DNA of 64,000 nucleotides from JBPESP01 sp051710585 (GTDB lineage: Bacteria > Pseudomonadota > Gammaproteobacteria > Enterobacterales > Enterobacteriaceae): positions 630,548-694,547 of the forward strand of contig JBPESP010000001.1 of NCBI GenBank assembly GCA_051710585.1, written 5' to 3'. Position numbers and translations under genes: made by a program. Below are positions 50,092 through 59,649 of this stretch, one piece after another; position 1 is the first letter of the stretch; each line of letters begins with the position of its first letter. Below the pieces are notes generated by a model, which saw only the letters and a program-made list of their open reading frames with translations, was not told the origin of the DNA and ran no database searches.

Positions 50092-52470
50092 TTATTTACT
50101 GAATATTTTTCGAATCCAATTCATCACAGTGTTATTATCTTTTTGTTTATCCTGCAATGGCGGTTTTTTCTGCGGCTGCCCTGCCGGTGCAATATTATTA
50201 ATCTGTCGTTGCACTTGCGTCTGGGTCTGCTGGCAAAGTGCCTGCGGGTCGTTGGTCCATACCGGTAATGTGCGCATTGCGCTGCTGCTACTGCAGACAA
50301 AATTCTCTGCGTAGTCTATAAACATTTGACTGATACCCTCCGGCGGAATTAAGTTCAACGCTAACGGCGCTTGGTTTTCCAGATAACGGCGATATAGCGT
50401 CAATGCGCCGTTAGCGCCAGTTAACTTACTTGGACCGTTATTATCTCGGCCAACCCAGGCGATAAAGACCTCTTTACCGTCAATACCAGCGAACCAGCTA
50501 TCGCGTAAATCATTGGTTGTCCCGGTTTTCGCTGCTAGATGTGAAGATGGAAATTGCACTGATAGTGAGCGTGATGTCCCGCGCATTACAACCTGCTGCA
50601 TAGCATATAGCGTGAGATACGCTGCCTGTGCGGGCACAACCTGTTCTGCCTGAGGGAAACTTTGGTACAGTACAGCACCATCCTCTCCTATTACCGAACG
50701 AACTGCTGATAGTGTGGCGTAGTTACCGCCACTGGCGATAGTTTGAAATTCCTGTGCCACTTCCATTGGAGTCAGGCTTATAGCGCCAAGTAGCATTGAT
50801 GGTACAGGGTTGAATACCGAAGAAGGGATACCTAACTTAATCAGAGTAGCTGTAATACGATCAAGCCCTACTGATAGACCGAGGTTAACCGTTGGAACAT
50901 TAAGCGAATTCGTCAAAGCATCCACCAATATAACCTTGCCGCGGAATTTCTGATCATAGTTTTTTGGTGACCACAGGTTACCGTTCGGTTGCTTTAGGGT
51001 AATCGGTTTATCAGCTATCCAGGTGTTAAGTCGATATTCATTTGGCTCACTTAGAGCGGTCAGATACGTGGCTGGTTTCGCTAGCGATCCTACTGAGCGC
51101 CGTGCCTGCATTGCGCGATTAAAACCGGCAAACTGTGGTTCTTTGCCACCTACCATGGCGCGTACTTCACCACTGAATCTATCGACTACCACCATGGCAG
51201 CCTCTAGATCTTTTACGCCCCGATCGTTGCACAAGGCTGGAACACCGACTTCAACCGCTTTTTCCACCGCCTCCTGCGATAGCGGATCTAACGTAGTGAA
51301 AATTTTGACACCAGACAGATTATTAATTTTATCACCAAGCTTAATTTTCAGCTCTTCGCGTACCATTTGCATAAAGGCTGGTTGAGGCGCTAATACCCCG
51401 CTGCGCGGTTGTACCCCCAGTGGGCGGGCACTCAGCATATCGTACAGATCGTTATTAATAACTTGTTGGTTCTTAAGTAGTTTTAGAACTAGATTGCGCC
51501 GTTCCAGCACTAGTTTTGGATTGCGCCAGGGATTATATAGTGATGCCCCTTTCACCATCCCTACTAGCATCGCCTGTTGATCGAGACTGAGCTCATCCAT
51601 CGGTCGGCTGAAATAATACAGGCTGGCCAATGGGAAACCGCGGATTTGATCGCTACCATTCTGGCCAAGATGGACTTCGTTTAGATACAGTTCCAGGATT
51701 CGGTCCTTGCTGTAGCGATAATCGACGATCAGTGCCATATAGGCTTCATTGGCCTTGCGCCATAGAGAGCGTTCATTGGTTAAAAATAGGTTTTTTACTA
51801 ACTGCTGTGTCAGCGTACTTCCGCCCTGCACCGCACGTCCAGCGGTGATGTTAGCTAGAACGGCGCGGCCTATAGAGGATAGACTGATACCATCATGTCG
51901 GTAGAAATGCCGGTCCTCGATGGCAATGAGAGTATCTACTAGCATGTCTCGAAAACCAGACCGTGGTATGAACAGCCGTTGCTCACCCTTTGGTGATTGT
52001 AACATAGTAATCAATCGCGGTTCGAGTCTAAGGAAACCAAAATTACGCCCAGTGTCTTGGTTTTTAATTTCCAGGAGCTGGTTTTTTGTAAAGGTCATGC
52101 GAGCGTGGATCTGACCTTCCTTGCCGTCTGGGAAATCAAAAGGCCGGCGCAGTAGCTCGATGCTGTTGCCGCGCACAGTGAATTCACCCGGTCGAGTAAT
52201 ATTTGATACTTCGCGGTATTGCATTCCTTCCAGTAAGGTCGCCACGTCGTTGCAACTGTAGGACATGGTTGGCTCTAAGCTCACCATACGACCATAGACA
52301 GCCGCTGGGAGTTGCCAGACTTTACCATCAATGCGCTGACGGACTTGTACATTTAAATAGATGCCATAGATTGCAATGATGACTACTAGCAACAGTAGGA
52401 TGCGAGTAAGCCAGCCTATCAGCCGGCGTTTTTTCTGCTGCGATCCTTTTTTTTCCTTACGTAGCGGCAT
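50092..52470 (-). CDS. mrcB: Penicillin-binding protein 1b, short (gamma-like) form
   Basis: Bifunctional peptidoglycan synthase of the inner membrane: polymerises glycan strands and cross-links peptides. The 792 residues show a basic cytoplasmic tail (1-17), one membrane helix (about 18-39), the UB2H regulatory domain (about 60-150), the GT51 glycosyltransferase with the catalytic Glu185 in EDRHFYRHDG, and the transpeptidase with SVGSLAKPATYL (SxxK), and AAKTGTT (KTG). ATG 52470 gives MPLRKEKKG, which aligns with Met46 of E. coli PBP1b (MPRKGKGKG), the start of its natural gamma isoform. An in-frame TAA lies 9 bases upstream, so the long alpha form cannot be made. The C-terminal tail is shortened but the enzyme should be active. 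Confidence 0.96.
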   Translation of the reverse strand: MPLRKEKKGSQQKKRRLIGWLTRILLLLVVIIAIYGIYLNVQVRQRIDGKVWQLPAAVYGRMVSLEPTMSYSCNDVATLLEGMQYREVSNITRPGEFTVRGNSIELLRRPFDFPDGKEGQIHARMTFTKNQLLEIKNQDTGRNFGFLRLEPRLITMLQSPKGEQRLFIPRSGFRDMLVDTLIAIEDRHFYRHDGISLSSIGRAVLANITAGRAVQGGSTLTQQLVKNLFLTNERSLWRKANEAYMALIVDYRYSKDRILELYLNEVHLGQNGSDQIRGFPLASLYYFSRPMDELSLDQQAMLVGMVKGASLYNPWRNPKLVLERRNLVLKLLKNQQVINNDLYDMLSARPLGVQPRSGVLAPQPAFMQMVREELKIKLGDKINNLSGVKIFTTLDPLSQEAVEKAVEVGVPALCNDRGVKDLEAAMVVVDRFSGEVRAMVGGKEPQFAGFNRAMQARRSVGSLAKPATYLTALSEPNEYRLNTWIADKPITLKQPNGNLWSPKNYDQKFRGKVILVDALTNSLNVPTVNLGLSVGLDRITATLIKLGIPSSVFNPVPSMLLGAISLTPMEVAQEFQTIASGGNYATLSAVRSVIGEDGAVLYQSFPQAEQVVPAQAAYLTLYAMQQVVMRGTSRSLSVQFPSSHLAAKTGTTNDLRDSWFAGIDGKEVFIAWVGRDNNGPSKLTGANGALTLYRRYLENQAPLALNLIPPEGISQMFIDYAENFVCSSSSAMRTLPVWTNDPQALCQQTQTQVQRQINNIAPAGQPQKKPPLQDKQKDNNTVMNWIRKIFSK

Positions 52471-52500
52471 CAGTACTTATCTTCATCTTTATCTTTATCA
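52471..52500 (-). pseudogene. mrcB: Relic of the acidic 5' end of mrcB
   Basis: Reading the minus strand one frame away from mrcB gives KDKDEDKY and then a stop that overlaps the mrcB ATG (TGATG). Its Asp-rich character matches the acidic cytoplasmic run (DDDDYDDYDDYEDEE) that precedes Met46 in E. coli PBP1b. A frameshift has therefore cut off the alpha-specific part. Confidence 0.5.
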
Positions 52501-52739
52501 TTAATCATTAATCATGCCGGTGATCATTATGATAATCAATCATCCCATCAGTAGAATGATTAGCCTTATGTAAATCCTGTCGGACCTGATAGTTTTCTAT
52601 GAAATTTGATAAGGTTACGGTTATCCAAGATATCGTTTATTACTCTCTTAAACTGCTGACGGCTAAATCGTCTGCTCTGTTTCCGCTTTAGCTGGATCGG
52701 AAGTAGAAATCTTTGTATTTCCTATTATTACAATCTATA

Positions 52740-54200
52740 GGTGCGTCGAGTAGGTAATCCTGTACTGGATCGTCTAGTCAGGGGTATTTTGGATAAGTCT
52801 TATTCATCATTTTTTGCACTTTGTGGTTGGTATCAAATCAAAAGTTGTTAAATATGGGTTATCCGTGCCTCTAAGCAGGCGACGGCAGCTCCAGAACGAA
52901 CCGCTATACGTTTTCACTAACGTCTGTGTTCTCTGCTTATCTACTGCTCGCTGAAATATATTTTATGTAGTACTGTTAGCATAGGTGACGTACCCTGTTG
53001 ATAACGCCGCCGTAAATGTTCCTAATAGCGGCATAGTGTAGTGGATGGGCAGCTAACTATCTAGATGTTATCGAAATGCATAGTCGGACAGCCCATAGCG
53101 CTTCGGCTAGATTGATACGCGTAAGGTTATGTACGCGCGACGCGTATGTTAGATAGAGATGGTAGCCAGAGCCAGAGAGGTAATACTAGCAAGTAAATCA
53201 TCATTCATTAACTGCTCTGAGAAACTATTTTCAAGCACCTACTCGGCATTACACAGTAGAGGGGCTAGTGCAGTTGGATAGGTTTGTGCTCTCAGGTTAG
53301 AATATCTAGAGCCCTTTGCTCTTAAATCCAGTTGAGTATTGCTTGCGTCATCCATTATTGTATCTGACAATTTGACCTGCTGCTGCGCTTGTTTACGGAA
53401 GAACAGACGCCTTAAATATTCGCGCTGTATGATCCCGTAGGCTGTATTTTCCTGATTCTATTGTGAATGGGTATGATTTTAGTTAAAGTAAGTGAGCAGT
53501 TCTGCGAGGAGGCGGCGGCTGTGATGATATTCAGTGGTAGCAGTGAGCCTCCATGTTCTAGTGGAAGTCGATAACTCCAACCAGATCAAAGAGTATATCA
53601 AGCATACTCAGCACTAGCGCTGGTGGGGTATCTAGCCACAGGTCAGGAAGGAGAGATAGAGGGTTGTGCTATTAGGGCTTCCGGAGGAAGCGCTCCATAG
53701 TATAGTGGGTACAGCATAGCGTCTACTACCATACTTTAGCCGAGTAGTAGACCCCTTCTCCGCACCCTGTCTATTTTCATCACACTGGGTAGAAATAGCA
53801 CTAAACCTGGGTTATTCCCGCAAGAGTTTATGCATTGCACGTGGCGCTATCCTCCTGTGATTTCCTCTGGTCTGCAACCTCTAATAGGCGCCGATCAAGT
53901 ATGTAGTTGTTACTCGTAAATTTATACAGGGATCGCTAATGAGATTCCGTTGAGCGTCGGAATTTGCTGTAGTTGATGGATTAAAATGCCCGTGCTGAAT
54001 ACATTTAAGCGGGTTCACTGGTTGGTGGCGCTTTATTTCTTGTGTATCCAAATGGCGACCGCCTAACTAAAGTGCTCGCTAAACTGCTCTCTGTCAGCCT
54101 CCGCCTCCGATCTGTTAAAACCTTCCAGTGCACCCTCTGCATAGAAGTAGGAGCACATCGCAGTAACGGCTCATATGCGCTCACTGCCTTTTCATAATAT
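52740..54200 (-). pseudogene. hrpB: Decayed hrpB (DEAH-box helicase)
   Basis: Upstream of mrcB on the same strand, as in E. coli. The C-terminus is legible near 52745-52820 as pieces of FW-G-Y-EVQKEMKGRYPKH and WPDDP (window YPKYP-stop-LDDPVQ). Near 53680-53830 a long block reads GLVLFLPSVMKIDRVR and then MLYPLYYGALPPEALI (HrpB SLLLFLPGVGEIQRVQ and LLCPLYGALSLNDQRKAI). About 1.4 kb remains of 2.4 kb, so large internal pieces are gone. The ATPase motifs at the 5' end were not found. Confidence 0.75.
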
Positions 54201-54537
54201 GTCTGTATAATTTGGTGTATTAGTTAGGTTTTGGTATCGTGAGGGCTCTTGCTTACAGTTCTCACTTTGTGAGTTGCTAGAATTGATGGGATGACTGCGT
54301 ATAATAATAGCGCCATATTACGCAGTCATATTAAAGTGTTATAACTTTTTTGCCTGCATACTACTTTGGGGTAGGCAACTAAACTGGTAGCACTCTTTTG
54401 CCGGATACACTTATAGCTTAGCAATCTATATAAATTGATTCTATTTCTATCTATCAGCGCTTGATAACGATCGTGTATACTATACGCTGATGCAGAACTA
54501 GTTCTCCCTCTGCGGAGGTTATAATGAGGAAAGACTA
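54201..54537. other. Gene-less interval, ligT expected but not seen
   Basis: No alignment to ligT. It contains an 11-bp perfect inverted repeat (ATGACTGCGTA and TACGCAGTCAT, about 54291-54329) with a 17-nt loop, and GAGGAAAG just before the sfsA fossil start. Confidence 0.4.
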
Positions 54538-55230
54538 ATGCTATTCCAGCCTGCTCTTAAAACCCTCTCGGCTAATACAATGTTATAGACGTTTTTCTTA
54601 ATTGATCTAGAATTACCTTTTTATCAGCGGAGGCTTAATTCTTCATTGTCTCAATACTGCCGCTATGATAGGCAGCGCTACTCATGTGGCGATACCGTGA
54701 ATTATTCCATTTCTGGATAATTACAAACGACGTGTTCCTTTAATGAATAGGTGTTAATATACGCTTCGCTAATTTCCTTAATGGAGGAAAGGTTATGTGT
54801 TAGAATGATCCAACACTGGTCGGATATACGTATATCTTTACTGCGAAATATGATATATTGCAGAGAACAGTAGGAAATAGATTAGTTATCATTAAAAATG
54901 ATTGAGTGGACTACTAAATTGAGGTAATGTAATAATATTGTTATGACACAAGTATTGTTATTTTCTAGATGCAGTTACGTATCCTAGGTAAAAAAATATT
55001 TAAGAGATCATAATAAGGAATGGCAAAATAGTGATAGCTATGCAGTGTTTTTGCCATGATTAATTCATGGTATTGATAGGGTGTCGCTGAACCGTCACAT
55101 TAACCATCACTGTGCCAATCTAGTATTACAGGTTTAGCATTGTTATTTAGAATTCCTATTCTACAAGATATCATTTATCCTGGCACGGGATGTAGATCCA
55201 CACTCCACTGCCAATAATTATTTATTAGGG
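54538..55230 (+). pseudogene. sfsA: Decayed sfsA
   Basis: Preserved GAGGAAAGACTA and ATG 54538 give MLFQPALKTLSANTML then a stop (E. coli MEFSPPLQRATLIQRY). Further pieces: SCGDTVNYSIS (TPGDTVWYSTS), VNIRFANFL (VNTLWANRL), and near 55040-55120 AVFLP, RVSLNRHIN--CANL (FAVLHSAITRFSPARHID--YAQLL). Essentially full length with many stops. It lies directly upstream of dksA, as in E. coli. Confidence 0.8.
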
Positions 55231-55420
55231 TGCTTATTGGTAAAATTGCATAAAATAAGTTAGTTTTCTAAAGGTTACTTTTTCTCTAAAAATACTTTTT
55301 CTGACACTATTCTCAAGTAGGTATTATGAATAATTGCTAACTTTAACATCATCTGCTATTTATAGCGGCCAGTTTTTCCCATATTGGGAATCGGTAGTGT
55401 TTGCTAGAAGGAGAAGCACT

Positions 55421-55876
55421 ATGCAAGAAGGGCAAAATCGTAAGACATCTTCCTTGAGCATTCTTACTATCGCCGGGGTGAAAGCGTACCAGAAAAAACC
55501 TGCTGAAGAATATATGAATGAAGCTCAGCTTTTGCATTTTAAGCGCATTTTGAAAGCGTGGCGTCATCAATTCAGAGATAAAGTTGGTCGTACCGTTTTA
55601 TATATACAAGAAGAGGCTGCAAACTTCCCTGATCCGGTGGACCGTGCCGCACAAGAAGAAGAGTTCAGCCTTGAGCTGCGCAACCGTGACAGAGCGCACA
55701 AACTTATCAAAAAAATAGAGAAAACCCTTAAGAAAGTAGAAGACAATGACTTTGGATTCTGCGAATCCTGTGGTGTAGAAATCGGTATTCACCGCTTGGA
55801 AGCGCGACCAACCGCTGATTTATGTATTGACTGCAAAACTCTGGCTGAAATTCGCGAAAAACAGATGGGGAGGTAA
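55421..55876 (+). CDS. dksA: RNA polymerase-binding transcription factor DksA
   Basis: Inserts a coiled coil into the RNA polymerase secondary channel and, with ppGpp, switches rRNA and amino-acid promoters. The product has 151 residues, exactly the E. coli length. The coiled-coil tip residues Asp71 and Asp74 (FPDPVDRAAQ) and the four zinc ligands Cys114, Cys117, Cys135 and Cys138 (CESCG and CIDC) are kept. Changes cluster in the first helix (residues 41-65, for example EAWRNQLRDEV to KAWRHQFRDKV), adding positive charge. ATG 55421 has AAGGAGAAG upstream and matches the family start; the frame extends further upstream without support. Keeping DksA while ArcA is lost suggests that a core growth-rate response survives. 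Confidence 0.97.
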   Translation: MQEGQNRKTSSLSILTIAGVKAYQKKPAEEYMNEAQLLHFKRILKAWRHQFRDKVGRTVLYIQEEAANFPDPVDRAAQEEEFSLELRNRDRAHKLIKKIEKTLKKVEDNDFGFCESCGVEIGIHRLEARPTADLCIDCKTLAEIREKQMGR

Positions 55877-55899
55877 TAGTGAGCCCGGTTTACTATGGT

Positions 55900-56510
55900 A
55901 TTGGTAACGGATAATCATGACATCACGGTAGTTATTCGATTAGAACTTTCATCACTATCATGTCATCCCCAGTTCCATATATCAGATACTTCGTTTCCTT
56001 GTCTTCCAGGAAACTTTATTTAGATTCTTTCGCTGCCTCAGTTGTTATTGCACTTACACAACAGCTGTATTCAAAGTCTGAGCGGGTGTCTCTATAACGG
56101 GCATGCCGCGATCGAAGCTTTCGTGTCATGGACACGGCTATCTGTACTGGTATTTCATTTTCACGATAAATTCCGTGACAGAATAAAGGCTAGCGCATCG
56201 CTGATGCAGGAAGATTTTATCATTCAACGCCAATGACGGATGTCTTGGAGGCGTGCGTAGCGGCGATCTCATGGGATGGATAGCGCATAGTGCGCTAATT
56301 AACGCACTATTGTCAGTTAGTTTATTAAAGAATCTAACTATATTTATTTTACACTGGCTCTTTTTGCGATTATGGCTGAAATTATTGAAAATGTACACTG
56401 GTGTTGCTAATAAGCGATCCTTGCTACTGTTAACATAAGCGTTACAATTGTTAAATTAGCCGTTACTGCCGCAGTAGCGTGCTGTGCGTTTTGAGTGTAT
56501 TTTATAAAAT
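55900..56510 (+). pseudogene. gluQ: Decayed gluQ (glutamyl-Q tRNA-Asp synthetase)
   Basis: GluQ-RS attaches glutamate to queuosine in tRNA-Asp. Between dksA and pcnB, as in E. coli, the + strand reads SCYCTYTTAVFKV (SYYCTCTRARIQSI) near 56040 and QEDFIIQRQ (REDFIIHRRDG) near 56210, then a piece corresponding to EIVRGADL near 56260. The 5' nucleotide-binding third is missing or unreadable. The + frames 56042-56236 and 56253-56438 are not real genes. Confidence 0.7.
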
Positions 56511-56609
56511 TTGAGCTGGGTAGCTATTGAAAGCTTGATATCGTAGCTAGCTATGCTTGCTCTATTGAGGTGTAATATATTTACCTAAGTAGTTAATTTC
56601 TTTTGTAAA

Positions 56610-57974
56610 GTGGTAAATCGTAAATGTGTGGAAACGGTACACAAGGATAGATGCCCTTTGACAATTATCGCGCGCGACCAGCATACTATCTCTCGTAAAG
56701 AGATTAGTAAAAACGCATTAAAGGTTCTTTATCGCTTAAATAAAGCAGGATACGCAGCTTACCTTGTTGGCGGCGGCGTTCGTGATCTTCTACTGGGAAA
56801 AAAACCTAAGGATTTTGATATCACCACTAGTGCGACTCCAGAGCAGATGCGTAAATTGTTCCGTAATTGCCGCCTTGTCGGCCGCCGGTTCCAGCTGGCT
56901 CATGTCATTTTCGGGCCTGAGGTTATTGAAGTTGCCACTTTCCGTGGCCAGCTTCAAGTTCTGAAGGCGGAAGAAAGTGTGATGAGGAGGGGATCTGCTC
57001 TGACTAGGCAAAAAGGCATGTTGTTACGCGATAATATTTTTGGTTCTATTGAAGAAGACGCTCAGCGTCGCGATTTTTCCGTAAACAGTCTCTATTATAG
57101 TGTAGTTGATTTTACCCTACGTGACTATACCGATGGGCTTAAAGATTTACAGGAAGGCACTATTCGCCTGATTGGTGATCCAGAAACCCGCTACCGGGAA
57201 GATCCAGTACGGATGCTGCGTGCGGTGCGCTTTGCCGCTAAGTTAGAGATGACCATCAGTCAAAAAACCGCCGAACCGATCCCTTTTTTAGCGACGTTGC
57301 TACATGAGATTCCACTTGCACGGTTATTTGAAGAAGCACTTAAGTTACTGCAGGCGGGCTATGGTGAGTCCACTTACTACCTGCTGTGTGAATACCAGCT
57401 TTTTCAGCCGCTATTTCCGCTAATTAGCCGAAAATTTACTGAGAATGGTGATAGCTATATGGAGCAAATGGTCATCCGTGTTTTAGCTAATACTGATCAA
57501 CGTTTGCGCAGCGATATGCGGGTCAATCCTGCTTTTTTGTTTGCCGCTATGTTGTGGTATCCGCTGCTGGAGCATGCGCAGAAACTGACTAAAAAGAGCG
57601 GGCTATCCTATTTCGATGCGTTTTCTTTGGCGATGAACGATATCCTCGACGAACAATGCCGAACACTAGCTATCCCGAAACGTTTAACCACCCTGATGCG
57701 GGATATGTGGCAGCTCCAGCTGCGCCTATCGCGTCGCCAGGGCCAGCGCGCCCATAAAATGATGGAACATCCAAAGTTCCGCGCTGCCTATGATTTATTG
57801 ATACTGCGCGCGGAAGTTGAAAAAAAATCTGAATTACAGAGACTTAGTCAATGGTGGGGTGAGTTTCAGGTCGCTACGCCAACCCACCAAAAGAATATGC
57901 TTACTAACTTAAGTAATGAACCTCCGATCTGCTCTTATCCTCGCCGTCGGGCGCAAAATCCCGCCAACGCTTAA
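56610..57974 (+). CDS. pcnB: Poly(A) polymerase I
   Basis: Adds poly(A) tails to RNA 3' ends, promoting decay. The product has 454 residues from GTG 56610 (E. coli 465). The class II nucleotidyltransferase head is intact: LVGGGVRD (52-59), metal ligands Asp68 and Asp70 in KPKDFD, and RRDFSVNSLYYS; the neck has DPETRYREDPVRMLRAVRFAAK. Between ATFRG and GMLLRDN the loop differs in sequence from E. coli. The Arg-rich C-terminus is shorter. The start is uncertain: no ATG lies before the conserved ISRK-IS segment, and GTG codons at 56610 and 56628 are both possible. E. coli pcnB itself starts at a rare AUU, so an unusual start would not be surprising. It overlaps folK by one base. Confidence 0.94.
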   Translation: MVNRKCVETVHKDRCPLTIIARDQHTISRKEISKNALKVLYRLNKAGYAAYLVGGGVRDLLLGKKPKDFDITTSATPEQMRKLFRNCRLVGRRFQLAHVIFGPEVIEVATFRGQLQVLKAEESVMRRGSALTRQKGMLLRDNIFGSIEEDAQRRDFSVNSLYYSVVDFTLRDYTDGLKDLQEGTIRLIGDPETRYREDPVRMLRAVRFAAKLEMTISQKTAEPIPFLATLLHEIPLARLFEEALKLLQAGYGESTYYLLCEYQLFQPLFPLISRKFTENGDSYMEQMVIRVLANTDQRLRSDMRVNPAFLFAAMLWYPLLEHAQKLTKKSGLSYFDAFSLAMNDILDEQCRTLAIPKRLTTLMRDMWQLQLRLSRRQGQRAHKMMEHPKFRAAYDLLILRAEVEKKSELQRLSQWWGEFQVATPTHQKNMLTNLSNEPPICSYPRRRAQNPANA

Positions 57975-58456
57975 TGGAACGTGTTTGGTTAGCTCTTGGC
58001 AGCAATCTGGCGGAACCGATACAGCAGGTAACCACAGCCCTCATGGCGCTGGAAAGTCTGCCAAAAACTCGGTTAGTCGCTTGCTCATCTTATTATCGTA
58101 GTCGCCCGTTGGGTCCGCAGGATCAACCAGATTTCCTTAATGCCGTGGCAGCGTTGGACACCAGCCTAGCACCAGAAATGATGCTCGATCACATCCAGGC
58201 GATCGAGCTACAACAGGGACGTACACGCAAGGTGCATCGCTTTGGGCCACGTACACTGGATCTGGATATTTTGCTGTTTGGCGAACGCATTATAGCTACT
58301 CCGCGTCTGACAGTACCTCATTATGATATGCACAATCGTGCGTTTATGCTCTATCCCCTCGCGGAGCTCGCCCCAGATATTCAGTTTCCCAATGGTGTTT
58401 CGCTGGTTGAATGTCTGCGCCAGGTTTCACGTAATGCTCTCACTTATTGGGAGTAG
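57974..58456 (+). CDS. folK: 2-amino-4-hydroxy-6-hydroxymethyldihydropteridine pyrophosphokinase
   Basis: Transfers pyrophosphate from ATP to hydroxymethyldihydropterin, the step before dihydropteroate synthase in folate synthesis. The product has 160 residues (E. coli 159). The two Mg-binding aspartates are present in GPRTLDLDILLFG (96 and 98), as are the pterin-binding ALGSNL and YYRSRPLG regions and PHYDMHNRAFMLYPLAEL. The ATG uses the last base of the pcnB stop (TAATG), so translation is coupled. The upstream folate enzyme NudB is a fossil in this window; other phosphatases can often replace it, so folate synthesis is not proven dead. Confidence 0.97.
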   Translation: MERVWLALGSNLAEPIQQVTTALMALESLPKTRLVACSSYYRSRPLGPQDQPDFLNAVAALDTSLAPEMMLDHIQAIELQQGRTRKVHRFGPRTLDLDILLFGERIIATPRLTVPHYDMHNRAFMLYPLAELAPDIQFPNGVSLVECLRQVSRNALTYWE

Positions 58457-58846
58457 TAGAACTTTTAGCATAAAGACTGAGCAGCTGCAGATTAGCTGCT
58501 TACTCCATAGTAGATTACGGCCGTGTAGCGATCTTTGTCTTTTCTTGACTTATCCTAGAATTTATGGGGCTCAGCCTAGCTTTACTACTAGCCCATCGCC
58601 AGGCTAGATAGCAAGGAAACATATTTGCATTGGCCTTCTTGTTTCAGAAAAATGCTGGATATTCTGGCTTTCTTTACATTTTTTCTCTAGCTAGACAGGG
58701 CTAATGCACCCACCCGTGACACTGGGTTCGGTTAACCTTCTTTTTTTTTGTGCGATAAATGCTATACCCTCAGGAAAGCTTTTATTAAAATAAAAAGCTA
58801 TTTTAAGCTGATAGCGGATATTCCCGCAGCACAAAGGTTGTATGTC
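58457..58846. other. folK-panB intergenic stretch
   Basis: No coding resemblance in about 390 bp. The panB frame is open upstream to 58748 but nothing there matches PanB. A T10 tract lies at 58741-58750. Confidence 0.5.
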
Positions 58847-59635
58847 ATGACTACTATTTCTCATTTGCACGAATGGAAACAACAACAGCGTAAATTTGCT
58901 TCTATTACCGCTTACGATGCCACATTTGCTCGTCTGTTCACTGAACAGGGGGTTAAAGTGATGTTGGTAGGCGATTCCCTGGGTATGACTATGCAGGGGC
59001 ATAACTCAACACTGCCGGTCACCTTGGAGGATATGGTTTATCATACCCGTTGCGTACGGCGCGGCGCGCCCTCTTGTCTACTGCTAGTCGATCTGCCGTT
59101 CATGAGCTACGCGACGCCGGCACAGGCTTTTTGTAATGCGGGTGTGCTGATGCGCGCAGGTGCTAATATAGTAAAGCTTGAGGGTGGGGCATGGCTAGCT
59201 GATACCGTTAGTGGTTTGACCGCACGGGCGGTACCTGTCTGCGCCCATCTCGGCTTGACCCCGCAATCGGTGAATATCTTCGGCGGCTATAAAATTCAAG
59301 GTCGTGATACCGCCAGTGCAGAACAGCTACTAGCCGATGCACGTACGCTAGAACAGGCTGGCGCCCAGTTGCTAGTGCTAGAATGTGTACCTAGCGCGCT
59401 GGCGGAATGTGTAACACATAAGCTGCGCATTCCAGTCATCGGCATTGGTTCCGGTGCCGTAACTGACGGTCAGATCCTAGTCATGCAGGATGCGCTAGGT
59501 ATTACTAGCGATAGTCCACCTTCCTTTACTAAAGATTTTCTAGCAGCATCTGGGGATATTGCCGCCGCTATACGCCGCTATGTACAAGAAGTGGAAACAG
59601 GTCTATTTCCAGCGGCTGAACATAGTTTTCAATGA
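58847..59635 (+). CDS. panB: 3-methyl-2-oxobutanoate hydroxymethyltransferase
   Basis: First committed step of pantothenate synthesis: adds a hydroxymethyl group from methylene-tetrahydrofolate to 2-oxoisovalerate, giving ketopantoate. The product has 262 residues (E. coli 264). The Mg ligands are at Asp43 (VGDSLGM) and Asp82 (VDLPFM), the catalytic Glu at about 179 (LECVP), and the family blocks HLGLTPQSVNIFGGYK and GIGSGAVTDGQILVM are kept. The start was placed at ATG 58847 because TISHLHEWK matches the family and AAAGG lies about 10 nt upstream. The panC start follows 14 nt after the stop. With panC intact and panD dead, the product flow depends on outside beta-alanine. Confidence 0.96.
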   Translation: MTTISHLHEWKQQQRKFASITAYDATFARLFTEQGVKVMLVGDSLGMTMQGHNSTLPVTLEDMVYHTRCVRRGAPSCLLLVDLPFMSYATPAQAFCNAGVLMRAGANIVKLEGGAWLADTVSGLTARAVPVCAHLGLTPQSVNIFGGYKIQGRDTASAEQLLADARTLEQAGAQLLVLECVPSALAECVTHKLRIPVIGIGSGAVTDGQILVMQDALGITSDSPPSFTKDFLAASGDIAAAIRRYVQEVETGLFPAAEHSFQ

Positions 59636-59649
59636 TAAAGGAAACTTCC

